Source: Achromobacter sp.
GTDB taxonomy: Bacteria; Pseudomonadota; Gammaproteobacteria; Burkholderiales; Burkholderiaceae_B
Assembly (NCBI GenBank): GCA_003454835.1
Contig: DMTA01000251.1
Location: forward strand, 1-21,538
DNA length: 21,538 bases
Reading direction: 5' to 3'
Part shown: positions 1 to 7,502 of the stretch, piece by piece
Layout of the letters: every line of letters begins with the position of its first letter
How positions within the stretch are numbered: position 1 is the first letter of the stretch
Notes under the pieces: model-generated
Database searches by the model: none
Told to the model about the DNA's origin: nothing
What the model saw: the letters and a program-made list of their open reading frames with translations, nothing else
Position numbers and translations under genes: made by a program

Positions 1-700
1 CGATGTGCTGGCCTTCGGCGCACGGCCCGCCACCGGCGTGCGCGCCTATCTGGCTGTGCATGGCGGGTTTGCGCTGACGCCGGTCATGGGCAGCGAGACC
101 ACTTACCTGCGCAGCGGCTTCGGCGGCTTTGAAGGACGCGCGCTGACCAAGGGCGACGTCGTCCCCCTGCGCTGCCCGCTGGCGCCGGACCGCGACGCCG
201 CCGACTTGCATAAAGCGCTGTGGAACGTGCGCGTGTACCTGCCCGCGGCGCTTGGCAACAAGCAGCGCGAGTTCATCCGCTTCCTGCCCGGCGTCCACTG
301 GCCGGAGTTTTCACAAAGCAGCCGCCGCGCGTTTTCGGAATCGGACTTCCGCATCAGTCCGCAGTCGGACCGCATGGGCTACCGCCTGCTCGGCCGGCCG
401 CTCGCCATGAACCAGCCGCGGCAGATGCTGTCGGAAGCGGCCTGTTTCGGCACCGTGCAAGTGCCTTCGGGCGGCGAGGCCATCATCCTCATGGCCGACC
501 GCCAGACCACCGGCGGCTATCCCAAGATTGCGCAGATCGCCACCGTGGATCTGCCCGCCCTGGCGCAATCCGCACCTGGCCAGACGCTGCGTTTCCAGCG
601 GATCGAACTGGAAGAAGCGCAGCGCCTGGACGGTGAACGCGAGCGCGCATTTGCCCAACTGCACGCCGCGCTTGAACCGCTGCGCGCGCTGCTGGCCTAG
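1..700 (+). CDS. pxpC: 5-oxoprolinase subunit C / biotin-dependent carboxyltransferase-like, 5' partial
   Basis: The frame is open from base 2 to the TAG at 698-700 and its beginning lies left of the window, so only the C-terminal ~232 codons are seen. The protein shows features of the KipA/AHS2 family: an AYLAVHGGF segment followed by GSETTYLRSGFGG near the visible start, a central stretch with GYRLLGRPL, and late motifs with GEAIILMADRQTTGGYPKIAQI, typical of the cyclophilin-like beta-barrel. In the bacterial 5-oxoprolinase PxpABC, this subunit works with PxpB and PxpA in ATP-dependent opening of 5-oxo-L-proline to glutamate in the cytosol. The pxpA gene starts 13 bases downstream, which supports the assignment. 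The usual partner pxpB should lie just left of the window. The alternative label 'urea amidolyase-related protein' describes the same domain. Confidence 0.9.
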   Translation, partial: DVLAFGARPATGVRAYLAVHGGFALTPVMGSETTYLRSGFGGFEGRALTKGDVVPLRCPLAPDRDAADLHKALWNVRVYLPAALGNKQREFIRFLPGVHWPEFSQSSRRAFSESDFRISPQSDRMGYRLLGRPLAMNQPRQMLSEAACFGTVQVPSGGEAIILMADRQTTGGYPKIAQIATVDLPALAQSAPGQTLRFQRIELEEAQRLDGERERAFAQLHAALEPLRALLA

Positions 701-713
701 AAAGGAATCCGTT

Positions 714-1481
714 ATGACCACCCGCATCGACCTGAATTGCGACATGGGCGAAAGCTATGGCGCCTGGACCATGGGCAACGACGCGGCGGTGCTGCAATTC
801 GTCAGCTCCGCCAACATCGCCTGTGGCTTTCACGGCGGCGACCCGGCCACCATGCGCAAGACCGTGGCCGCGGCATTGGCGCAGGGCGTCGCGCTGGGCG
901 CCCACCCCAGCCTTCAGGATCTGGCCGGATTTGGCCGCCGCGTCATCCAGATCAGCCCGGACGAGGCCTATGACATCGTCGTGTACCAGATCGGCGCGCT
1001 GGCCGGCGTGGCCGCCTCGCAAGGCGCGCGGCTGCATCACGTAAAGGCGCACGGCGCCCTCTACAACATGGCGGCCAAGGACGAGCCGCTGGCAAAGGCC
1101 ATCTGCCAGGCGGTCAAGGATGTGGACGCCTCGCTGATCCTGTACGGACTGGCGGGCAGCAAGCTGATCGACGCGGCGCGCGCCATTGGTCTGGCCTGCG
1201 CCAACGAAGTCTTCGCGGACCGCTCGTATCAGGACGACGGCTCGCTGACGCCGCGCACGCGCGCGGGCGCGATGATCGAAGACGTGGAGATTGCGGTGGC
1301 GCAGGTCGTGCGCATGGTGCGTGAAGGCCTGGTGCGATCGGTGGACGGCAAGGACGTGCCGGTGCAGGCTGACACGCTTTGCATCCATGGCGACCAGCCC
1401 AATGCGCTGGTGTTTGCCGATGGCATCCGACGCGCCCTGCAGCAGGCCGGCATCGAGGTGCGCACGCCGCCCCGCGGCTGA
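714..1481 (+). CDS. pxpA: 5-oxoprolinase subunit A (LamB/YcsF family)
   Basis: A 255-residue protein of the usual length for LamB/YcsF proteins. The start is the ATG at 714, preceded by AAAGGA at 701-706; the reading frame stays open farther upstream, but that part overlaps pxpC and looks non-coding. Family hallmarks are DLNCDMGE (residues 6-13), ACGFHGGDP (36-44), GAHPS (62-66), HHVKAHGALYN (108-118), EVFADRSY (165-172) and CIHGD (223-227). These Asp/His-rich motifs form the polysaccharide-deacetylase-like barrel of PxpA. With PxpBC it cleaves 5-oxoproline, a damage product of glutamine and glutamate, back to glutamate. The tight spacing to pxpC indicates one transcript. The GntR gene converges on it with 56 bases between the stops, and no obvious terminator hairpin is visible there. 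Confidence 0.95.
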   Translation: MTTRIDLNCDMGESYGAWTMGNDAAVLQFVSSANIACGFHGGDPATMRKTVAAALAQGVALGAHPSLQDLAGFGRRVIQISPDEAYDIVVYQIGALAGVAASQGARLHHVKAHGALYNMAAKDEPLAKAICQAVKDVDASLILYGLAGSKLIDAARAIGLACANEVFADRSYQDDGSLTPRTRAGAMIEDVEIAVAQVVRMVREGLVRSVDGKDVPVQADTLCIHGDQPNALVFADGIRRALQQAGIEVRTPPRG

Positions 1482-1537
1482 AGGCTGCTGTCGCGGGTCT
1501 CGGGGCAGATTCCCGGCGTTGTCCGGCCAGATGAACC

Positions 1538-2209
1538 CTAGACCGAATCCAGCGACGCCTCGCGGTAGGCGCGCAGGATCTCCGGCAGCACTTCCACCAC
1601 ATACCGGCGGGTCAGTTCCGCCGCACGGTCGAAATCGCGGCTGCCGAGCGCCTGGATGATGCCGTCGGTGTAGGCCGGAATCTGGTTGGCCTCGAGCGAC
1701 TGCCGGGACAGCATGTAGCCCAGCGGTTCGATCTGTTCGTACAGCTTGCTGAGCATGCTGGTCAGCGGCGCGTTGCCCGTGTAGCGAGCGGCCGCCAGAT
1801 AGAAGTCGCGCGACGCCGCGATGAAACCGCGCGCGTCCAGCCGGTCCATGGCCGCGACGATGGCCTCGTGCAGCGTGACCAGCTCGTCCACCAGCGGTCC
1901 GACGTCGGGCATTTCGGCGACCTGCCGGATGCAATACGCTTCCAGCTCCGCGCGCAGCATGTACAGATGGCGGATCTGGGTTTCGGTGTAGAGGGTGACC
2001 CGGAAGCCCTTGCGCTGGATGTGCGTCACCAGCCCGCTCAGCTCCAGCAGACGCATCGCTTCCCGGATGGGGCTGCGGCTGGTGCCGAAACGCTGTTCCA
2101 GTTCCTGTTCCCGTAACGGCTGCCCGGGCCGGATAGTGCCGTTCACTATCAACTCACGAATCTGTTCCTGTAGGAAATACGGAATCGTGGCGGGCGCTTT
2201 GACGTCCAA
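1538..2209 (-). CDS. GntR family transcriptional regulator, FadR/FCD subfamily
   Basis: 223 residues. The N-terminal winged helix (about residues 10-75) carries PLREQELEQRFGTSRSPIREAMRLLE split over helices 2 and 3, the classic GntR pattern. The C-terminal ~140 residues form an all-helical FCD effector domain beginning with LYMLRAELEAYCIRQVAE. FCD regulators usually repress operons for organic or amino acid catabolism and often bind a carboxylate via a metal site. It converges on pxpCA, so control of that operon is possible but only by proximity; the gene may also regulate itself, since AT-rich inverted repeats lie in front of it. The start is the ATG at 2209. A GGGGAGCC stretch lies just upstream as a ribosome-binding site. 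Confidence 0.85.
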   Translation of the reverse strand: MDVKAPATIPYFLQEQIRELIVNGTIRPGQPLREQELEQRFGTSRSPIREAMRLLELSGLVTHIQRKGFRVTLYTETQIRHLYMLRAELEAYCIRQVAEMPDVGPLVDELVTLHEAIVAAMDRLDARGFIAASRDFYLAAARYTGNAPLTSMLSKLYEQIEPLGYMLSRQSLEANQIPAYTDGIIQALGSRDFDRAAELTRRYVVEVLPEILRAYREASLDSV

Positions 2210-2251
2210 TCGGCTCCCCTTCTACTGCGTATGCATGCTATGAGACCGTGA

Positions 2252-2297
2252 CAAGATACTAGAAATCTCTTGAAACAGAAATAGAAATAAAGTTTCA
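2252..2297. promoter_or_regulatory. AT-rich promoter region of the FCD regulator with two inverted repeats
   Basis: The 159-base gap between the two minus-strand genes is markedly AT-rich. It holds CAAGA...TCTTG arms at 2252-2272 (5-bp arms, 11-base spacer) and TGAAAC...GTTTCA arms at 2271-2297 (6-bp arms, 15-base spacer). Such repeats upstream of a GntR gene could be autoregulatory sites, but no FCD consensus is recognised and no convincing -35/-10 pair is seen. The assignment is inference from position and symmetry. Confidence 0.25.
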
Positions 2298-2368
2298 GAC
2301 GGCGCGAACGGCGACTCACGGCCCGCTATGGGCAGTGCCGGAAGGACAAATTTGACCGCGTTGCGCGC

Positions 2369-3007
2369 TCAGTCCCAGTCGTCGCGGTAGACGAACTTGG
2401 GCATCTGCCAGTTGAAGCGCAGGGCCATGAGGCGCATGGTCAGCCCTGCCGCCAACGCGATAGGCACTGAGGCGTTGGCCGACAGCCCGAGCGACATCGA
2501 GCCCAGATACAGCGCGCCGGTCACCAGGGACACGCTGGCGTAGAGTTCCTTGCGGAACAGCAGTGGAACTTCGTTGCAGAGCACGTCGCGCAGCACCCCG
2601 CCGGCGCACCCGGTGATCATGCCGCTGATCAGCACCACGGTGATCGGCAGCTGCATCATCTGCGCCACCTGGCAGCCGATGACCGTGAATGCGACCAGCC
2701 CCAGCGCGTCGGCCAGCAGGAACACGCTGCGCAGCCGGCGCATGACCGGGGCGATCAGCGCGGTCAGGATGGCCGCGCCGCCCGTCATCCACAGGTACTC
2801 GGGGTGGACAACCCACGTGAGCGGATAGTGCCCCAGCAGCACGTCGCGCAGCGACCCGCCGCCCAGCGCCGTCACGCACGCGATGATGCAGACGCCCATC
2901 CAGTCCATGTCGCGGCGCCCCGCCGACAGTGCCGCCGTCATGGCTTCGGCAACGATGGCGACCAGGTACAGCGTGTGCAGCAGGGCGGGCGACAGATCGG
3001 TAAACAT
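2369..3007 (-). CDS. TRIC/YadS family (UPF0126) inner-membrane protein
   Basis: A hydrophobic protein of 212 residues from the chosen ATG at 3007. It has about seven membrane segments in two repeats. Each repeat contains the family signature: ALGGGSLRDVLLG in the first half and CAGGVLRDVLCNEVP in the second. Prokaryotic members of this fold form trimeric cation (K+) channels; the E. coli relative YadS has no settled role. The frame stays open to a start at 3085. An ATG at 3037 has an AAGG nine bases upstream, so a version ten residues longer is possible. I prefer 3007 because the membrane-associated part begins right after it. It is transcribed divergently from the stress protein gene and does not look cotranscribed with the FCD regulator, which lies 159 bases farther along the same strand. 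Confidence 0.85.
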   Translation of the reverse strand: MFTDLSPALLHTLYLVAIVAEAMTAALSAGRRDMDWMGVCIIACVTALGGGSLRDVLLGHYPLTWVVHPEYLWMTGGAAILTALIAPVMRRLRSVFLLADALGLVAFTVIGCQVAQMMQLPITVVLISGMITGCAGGVLRDVLCNEVPLLFRKELYASVSLVTGALYLGSMSLGLSANASVPIALAAGLTMRLMALRFNWQMPKFVYRDDWD

Positions 3008-3230
3008 AGGTGGGGTGGTAGCTTGGGCAGGTGCCATTGTATTGAGCCTTGCCCGCGGACGCGCCATTGCCTGCGCGCGCATCATCCCGTACCCTCAAAC
3101 CTGCGTTGACAACGATCAACTCCGGTCTCGTTTCGCGGCGAGACAATGGAGACGTGCCCGACCGGGCGCTACTGGGCCAGGCAGCGCGGACGCGGTAGCC
3201 GCCCCTCTGGCCGTAACCGGGAGATTAGGT

Positions 3231-4094
3231 ATGACCCAGCAAATTGGCCCCATCCTTCTGGCCACCGACCTGAGTGCGCGCGGCGACAGAGCCCTCGACC
3301 GCGCCCTGCAGTTGACCAAGGAACTGAACACCAAGCTGATCATGCTGCATGTCATGGAATCCCATGCCACGCCGCTCACCACACCCGTCTGGCGCCGCCT
3401 CTCGCCGGATCACAAGGCCCTCGTCGAACGCGAACTCGCCGAAGACGTCGCCGCGGCCAACGTTCCTGCCGAGGTCGTGGTCACCAAAGGCGACCCCGTC
3501 GCCAGCATCATGGAAACCGCCGACGCGTATGGCTGCTCGCTGATCGTGGCCGGCATCGCCCGCCAGGAAACGTTGGGCCGCCTGCTGCTCGGCACCACGG
3601 TCGAAAAGCTGGTCCGCCAGGCGCGCCAGCCCGTGCTGGTCGTCAAGAGCCGTCCTCGCCGGCCCTATCGCGACGTGCTGGTCGCCACCGACTTCTCGGA
3701 TGGTTCGCGTCAGGCGCTGCGCGCCGCGCTGCAACTGGTGCCCAATGCGGACATCACCTTGTTCAACGCGTATGAAGTGCCGTTCCAGAGCGTCAGCAAG
3801 CCGGACGACGGTGTCGTCGACAATCTCTACCGAACCGCCGAACAATGCGCCGAGCGCTTCATCGCCGAAACGCCTGAACTGCCCAAGGGCCGTCCGACCA
3901 AGGTAGTGCTTGAAGCCGGTCAGCCCGAAACCGTGCTGTCCGATTACTCGTTCAACCACCGCTCCGATCTGGTCGTCACCGGCACCCACGGCCGGACAGG
4001 CATCCTGCGCACCGCCATCGGCAGCGTGGCCGAGCGGCTGCTGGAATCCCTGCCCAGCGACGTGCTGATCGTCCGGCTGAGCGGCGAAGAATAA
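3231..4094 (+). CDS. Tandem-domain universal stress protein (UspA family)
   Basis: 287 residues with two Usp domains, about residues 5-138 and 146-283, each opening with an ILLATDLS or VLVATDFS strand. The second domain has a complete nucleotide-binding motif G-2x-G-9x-G-S (residues 251-265, GTHGRTG...IGS). In the first domain the second glycine is replaced (GIARQETLGRLLLGTT, residues 108-123), so one site may be degenerate. Tandem Usp proteins act in the cytosol in stress survival, and their biochemical role is rarely known. The start is the ATG at 3231 after GGGAGATTAGGT; the longer open frame upstream overlaps the divergent promoter region and is not family-like. Upstream, a TTGACA at 3106-3111 lies within a GTTGA-6-TCAAC inverted repeat, with no clear -10. 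A strong terminator follows the gene. Confidence 0.92.
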   Translation: MTQQIGPILLATDLSARGDRALDRALQLTKELNTKLIMLHVMESHATPLTTPVWRRLSPDHKALVERELAEDVAAANVPAEVVVTKGDPVASIMETADAYGCSLIVAGIARQETLGRLLLGTTVEKLVRQARQPVLVVKSRPRRPYRDVLVATDFSDGSRQALRAALQLVPNADITLFNAYEVPFQSVSKPDDGVVDNLYRTAEQCAERFIAETPELPKGRPTKVVLEAGQPETVLSDYSFNHRSDLVVTGTHGRTGILRTAIGSVAERLLESLPSDVLIVRLSGEE

Positions 4095-4107
4095 ATTTTC
4101 GGCCAGC

Positions 4108-4139
4108 AAAAAGGCGGCGCTTGTGCGCCGCCTTTTTTT
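4108..4139 (+). terminator. Intrinsic terminator after the universal stress gene
   Basis: A GGCGGCGC stem pairs perfectly with GCGCCGCC across a TTGT loop and is followed by seven T residues. The left arm is preceded by five A residues, so the structure could also stop transcripts of the convergent AmpG-like gene, whose stop lies just to the right at 4154. Confidence 0.93.
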
Positions 4140-4153
4140 GAGCAGTCCGTCGG

Positions 4154-5401
4154 CTACGCGTCGCCCTGCTTTTCCATGGTTTCGATCGTGCCGCGCAGCT
4201 TGCGCAACAGCACCAGTCCCGGCAGGGCAATGACCACGGTCAGCAGGAAGAATCCCGGCCATCCCAGGTAATCGACCAGCGGCGGCGTCAACGGGCCGGC
4301 CAGATAGGTGCGGCCAACGGCCGACAGTGCCGACAGCAGCGCAAATTGCGTGGCGGAGAATCGCTGGTGGCACAGCGCCATCAGCAGGCCCACGAAAGAC
4401 GCCGTGCCCAGGCCGCCGCACAGGTTCTCGATGCCCACGCCGGTTGCCATCAGCCACAGGCTTTTCGGGCTGACCGCGATCAGCCAGTACGCCAGGTTCG
4501 ACACCGCCTGCAGCAGGCCGAACGCCATCAGCGACCGGTACAGCCCCCAGCGCGACATCAGCGCCCCGCCCGCCAACGCGCCGAAGATGGTGGCCGCCAG
4601 CCCCAGCACCTTGTTCACGGTGCCGACCTCTGTCGGCGTGAAACCCGCGCCGCGGATCAGAAACGTGGTGGACAAGGCGCCGGCAAACGCGTCGCCCAGC
4701 TTGTACAGCACGATCAGCAGCAGCACCTCCATCGCGCCGCGGCGCATGAAGAACTCGCGGAGCGGCTCATTCACGGCCTCGCGAAGGGTGCGCGGCGGGC
4801 GCGCAACATGCTCGGGCTCGGGCGCCCACAGCGTGGCCAGCGCGCAAAGCAGCATCAGCCCGCCCATCACCATGTAGGTGTTGCCCCAACCTATCCACTG
4901 GTCCGCCATGATCAGCGCCAGGCCGCCGGACGCGATCATGGCAAGCCGGTAGCCCATGACCCTGACGGCCGCGCCAGCACCGCGCTCCTCCTTGCGCAGC
5001 ACGTCCGTGCAATAGGCGTCGAAGGCGATGTCCTGCGTGGCGGACAGAAAAACGACCAGCACCGCCAGCGCCGCCAACGGCATCAGCGTGGACGACGGCG
5101 AAAGCATGCCCATCGCCAGGATCGTCAACGCCAGCAGCAACTGCGTCACGAGCATCCAGCCACGGCGCCGCCCCAGCACGGGCGGGGCGAACCGGTCGAT
5201 GAACGGCGCCCAGAGGAATTTGATGGTGTAGGCCGCGCCGACCAGGGTGAGGAAACCGATTTCCTGCAGCGGCACGCCTTCGACGGTGGCCCAGGCCTGC
5301 AAGGTGCCGCCGGTCAAGGCCAGCGGCAGTCCGCTGGCAAAGCCCAGCACCAGCAGTGGGGCAACGCGCGGGCTGGTGTAGACGTTGGATACAGCGGTGA
5401 T
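4154..5401 (-). CDS. ampG: AmpG-like muropeptide permease (MFS), probable ATC start
   Basis: A major-facilitator protein of about 415 residues with ~12 membrane segments. It closely follows AmpG motifs: LGFASGLPLALT and TLQAW in the first helix region, KFLWAPFIDRF, GRRRGWM, SATQDIAFDAY, EERGAGAAVRVMGYRL, IVLYKLGDAFA, TTFLIRGAGF, ENLCGGLGTASFV and FSATQFALLSALSAVGR. AmpG carries anhydro-muropeptides from the periplasm into the cytosol for cell-wall recycling and beta-lactamase signalling. The first standard start codon is a GTG at 5350, which would cut into the first helix. Upstream in frame there is no ATG, GTG or TTG before the TGA at 5429-5431. An ATC at 5401-5399 sits six bases after AGGAG (5412-5408) and restores the 17 conserved-looking residues before LVLGF. 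It may be co-transcribed with metXW, but it also has its own candidate promoter. Confidence 0.88.
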   Translation of the reverse strand: MTAVSNVYTSPRVAPLLVLGFASGLPLALTGGTLQAWATVEGVPLQEIGFLTLVGAAYTIKFLWAPFIDRFAPPVLGRRRGWMLVTQLLLALTILAMGMLSPSSTLMPLAALAVLVVFLSATQDIAFDAYCTDVLRKEERGAGAAVRVMGYRLAMIASGGLALIMADQWIGWGNTYMVMGGLMLLCALATLWAPEPEHVARPPRTLREAVNEPLREFFMRRGAMEVLLLIVLYKLGDAFAGALSTTFLIRGAGFTPTEVGTVNKVLGLAATIFGALAGGALMSRWGLYRSLMAFGLLQAVSNLAYWLIAVSPKSLWLMATGVGIENLCGGLGTASFVGLLMALCHQRFSATQFALLSALSAVGRTYLAGPLTPPLVDYLGWPGFFLLTVVIALPGLVLLRKLRGTIETMEKQGDA

Positions 5402-5456
5402 GACGATCTCCTGAATTGGCCGGCGGCGTCACAGGCGCTGGCCGCGGGCTTGCGGC

Positions 5457-5485
5457 ATTTTAGGGCCTGTTGCCCGCGCCGTCAG
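5457..5485 (-). promoter_or_regulatory. Candidate sigma-70 promoter of the ampG-like gene
   Basis: Read on the minus strand, CTGACG (5485-5480) and TAAAAT (5462-5457) are separated by exactly 17 bases. A start point near 5450 would give a leader of about 50 bases containing the AGGAG at 5412-5408. Four of six -35 positions and five of six -10 positions fit the consensus. The site lies between metW and ampG, so ampG could be expressed independently of metXW. Confidence 0.45.
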
Positions 5486-5499
5486 GAGGATGCGTGTCG

Positions 5500-5544
5500 G
5501 AATGTCAGGGCGATGAATGTCAGGGCAATGAATGTCAGGGCGAT
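5500..5544. repeat. Three tandem copies of a 15-bp unit across the metW stop codon
   Basis: GAATGTCAGGGCGAT occurs at 5500-5514 and 5530-5544, with a middle copy at 5515-5529 differing by one base (CAAT instead of CGAT). On the minus strand each unit contains the same in-frame TGA, and metW ends in the unit nearest its body. The array looks like replication slippage of the gene end and adds two spare stop codons. Confidence 0.9.
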
Positions 5545-6149
5545 GCAAAGCGATACACCGCCAGCGTGCTGCGCCAGCTTGGGAACATTCGCACTTCCTT
5601 GCCTTCGTTGAACGTGGCGCGCTCCAGGATGCGCACGCCCACTTCCCCGGCGAGCTGCTCGAAGTCGCGCAGCGTGCACAGGTGGATGTTCGGCGTGTTG
5701 TACCACTGGTACGGCATCTGTCCGGTCACGGGCATGCGGCCGCGCAGGATGGCCCAGCCGTGCGGCCAATAGCCGAAGTTGGGAAACGACACCACGCCGT
5801 AGCGCGCCACGCGGGCCATTTCGCGCAGGATGTGCTCAGTGCGGTGCATGGACTGCAGCGTCTGCGACAGCACGACGGTGTCGAACTGCTTGTCGTCAAA
5901 GAGCGCCAGGCCGTCTTCCAGATTCTGCTGGATGACCTCGACGCCGCGGCGCACGCAGGCGATCACGCAGGTGTCGTCGAGCTCGACGCCGGCTCCCTTG
6001 ACCTGCCGGTGGTCGCGCAGGTGCGCCAGCAGCGCGCCATCGCCGCAACCCAGGTCCAGGACGCGGCTGCCCGGTTCGATCCAGCCGGCGATGCGTGCCA
6101 GGTCGGGCCGCAGCGCGCTGTGGGCATAGCGGGGAGTCACGGAAGTCAT
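5535..6149 (-). CDS. metW: Methionine biosynthesis protein MetW (SAM-binding methyltransferase fold)
   Basis: 204 residues from the ATG at 6149. The N-terminal half has the Rossmann glycine loop [12 protein letters not shown] (about residues 30-41), then GVELDD and the [10 protein letters not shown] segment of class I methyltransferases. The C-terminal half contains the MetW-like block [14 protein letters not shown] and QWYNTPNIH. MetW is encoded beside metX in many proteobacteria and is needed for efficient homoserine acylation, apparently by associating with MetX; its own methyl-transfer activity is not established. The start was chosen because the ATG overlaps the metX stop in an ATGA (6149-6146), which implies translational coupling. 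An in-frame ATG nine bases earlier is less likely. The stop codon falls inside a 15-bp tandem repeat. Confidence 0.93.
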   Translation of the reverse strand: MTSVTPRYAHSALRPDLARIAGWIEPGSRVLDLGCGDGALLAHLRDHRQVKGAGVELDDTCVIACVRRGVEVIQQNLEDGLALFDDKQFDTVVLSQTLQSMHRTEHILREMARVARYGVVSFPNFGYWPHGWAILRGRMPVTGQMPYQWYNTPNIHLCTLRDFEQLAGEVGVRILERATFNEGKEVRMFPSWRSTLAVYRFASP

Positions 6150-7405
6150 TCGGAACATCCTTCAATCGGGGCGGCGGCTTGCAGTCCCAGCTCGCGCGCG
6201 ATGCGTTCGTAGTAGCCGCGGACCACCGCGTGATAGCGCGCGTCTTCCAGCAGGAAGGCGTCGTGGCCGTGCGGCGCGTCGATCTCGGCGTACGTGACGG
6301 GACTGCCGTTCTTGAGCAGCGCGCGCACGATCTCGCGCGAACGCTCCGGCGGAAAGCGCCAGTCGGTCGAAAACGACACCAGCAGGAAGTTGGACTGGGC
6401 GGGCGCCAGCGCACGGGCCAGATCGCCGCCCGTGGTGCGCGCCGGATCGAAGTAGTCCAGCGCTCGCGTGATCAGCAGATAGGTGTTGGCGTCGAAATAC
6501 CGAGTGAACTTCTCGCCCTGATAGCGCAGGTACGACTCGACCTCGAACTCGACGTCGTAGCCGTAACGGTACGCACCGTTCTCGGCGGGTGCGCGCTGGG
6601 CGCGGCCGAATTTTTCGGCCATGTCGTCATCGGACAGGTACGTGATGTGGCCGATCATGCGCGCGACCGACAGGCCGCGGCGCGGCACGGTGTCCTGCGC
6701 GTAGTAGTCGCCGCCGTGGAAATCCGGATCGGTGATGATGGCGCGGCGGGCCACTTCGTTAAAGCCGATGTTCTGCGCGGACAGGCGCGGCGTGCTGGCG
6801 ATGACGATGCAGTTGGCCACGCGTTCGGGCAAGGTGATGGACCAGCTGAGCGCCTGCATGCCGCCCAGCGATCCGCCCATTACCGCCGCGAAACGTTCGA
6901 TGCCGAAGTGGTCCGCCACCCGCGCCTGCGCCCGCACCCAGTCTTCCACGGTCAGCACCGGGAACGCGGCGCCCCACGGCTTGCCGGTTTCGGGATTGAG
7001 GCTGGCCGGCCCGGTCGAGCCGAAGCACGAGCCAAGGTTGTTCACGCCGATCACGAAGAAGCGATTGGTGTCCACCGGCTTGCCGGGGCCCACCATGTTG
7101 TCCCACCAGCCCAGGTCGGTGGGGTTGTCCGCGGCTTGGCCCGCCACGTGGTGCGAGGCATTGAGCGCGTGGCAGATCAGCACGGCATTGGTGCGCTGCG
7201 CATTGAGCGTGCCGTAGGTTTCGACAGCCAGTTCGTAAGACGCGAGCGACTGGCCGCTAAGCAGGGGCAGCGGTTCGTCGAAACGAAGGAACGTGGGAGA
7301 GACGAGGCCGACCGAACCGGGATCAACGGTATCGGAAGTCGTGACGGTTGCGGGGACGAACCCGCTGGCCGAATCACCGGCCAAATGTTGGGCAGGAGTG
7401 GTCAT
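6146..7405 (-). CDS. metX: Homoserine O-acyltransferase MetX
   Basis: A 419-residue alpha/beta-hydrolase-fold enzyme. The nucleophile elbow GGSLGGMQ places the catalytic serine at 179. Asp348 lies in FSTDWRFPP and His381 in PHGHDAFL, completing the triad. Other family blocks are [24 protein letters not shown] and [12 protein letters not shown]. It acylates L-homoserine with acetyl- or succinyl-CoA as the first committed step of methionine synthesis in the cytosol. Many betaproteobacterial MetX enzymes are reported to use succinyl-CoA, and the acyl donor cannot be decided from this reading. The ATG at 7405 follows AGAGG with suitable spacing. The N-terminal ~30 residues are low-complexity and longer than in some homologues. 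It overlaps metW by four bases. I recognise no SAM riboswitch in the 97-base leader. Confidence 0.95.
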   Translation of the reverse strand: MTTPAQHLAGDSASGFVPATVTTSDTVDPGSVGLVSPTFLRFDEPLPLLSGQSLASYELAVETYGTLNAQRTNAVLICHALNASHHVAGQAADNPTDLGWWDNMVGPGKPVDTNRFFVIGVNNLGSCFGSTGPASLNPETGKPWGAAFPVLTVEDWVRAQARVADHFGIERFAAVMGGSLGGMQALSWSITLPERVANCIVIASTPRLSAQNIGFNEVARRAIITDPDFHGGDYYAQDTVPRRGLSVARMIGHITYLSDDDMAEKFGRAQRAPAENGAYRYGYDVEFEVESYLRYQGEKFTRYFDANTYLLITRALDYFDPARTTGGDLARALAPAQSNFLLVSFSTDWRFPPERSREIVRALLKNGSPVTYAEIDAPHGHDAFLLEDARYHAVVRGYYERIARELGLQAAAPIEGCSE

Positions 7406-7502
7406 ACGGACCTCTTTAGCTGGATTTATTGGAAGGCGCCCGCAAGCGGATCAGGCAAATCGGCGCCGAAAATTGGGTAGTGCGGCAAGAATTCTAGCAC
7501 TG

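Noticed and set aside
489..1934. 481-codon open frame on the minus strand opposite pxpA
   Set aside because: It runs antisense to clearly recognisable pxpC/pxpA and GntR genes and has the Arg/Ala/His-rich composition of a GC-driven shadow frame, with no family motif.
3112..3134. Complete sigma-70 promoter for the universal stress gene from TTGACA at 3106
   Set aside because: No acceptable -10 lies 16-18 bases downstream; only the -35-like box is present.
4767..5432. Alternative upstream start or frameshift for the AmpG-like gene in the neighbouring frame
   Set aside because: The other frame (starting MTPPANSGD) shows no AmpG-like sequence, while the main frame stays homologous up to the ATC, so no frameshift is needed.
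5500..5544. CRISPR-like repeat array
   Set aside because: Units are 15 bases, directly abutting with no spacers, and no cas gene is present.
6095..7480. 461-codon plus-strand frame opposite metX
   Set aside because: Antisense to a complete MetX with intact catalytic triad; no independent coding signs.
7406..7502. Possible SAM riboswitch upstream of metX
   Set aside because: The leader has two GGCGCC boxes able to pair, but I could not fit any SAM riboswitch class consensus, and there is no terminator-like alternative structure.
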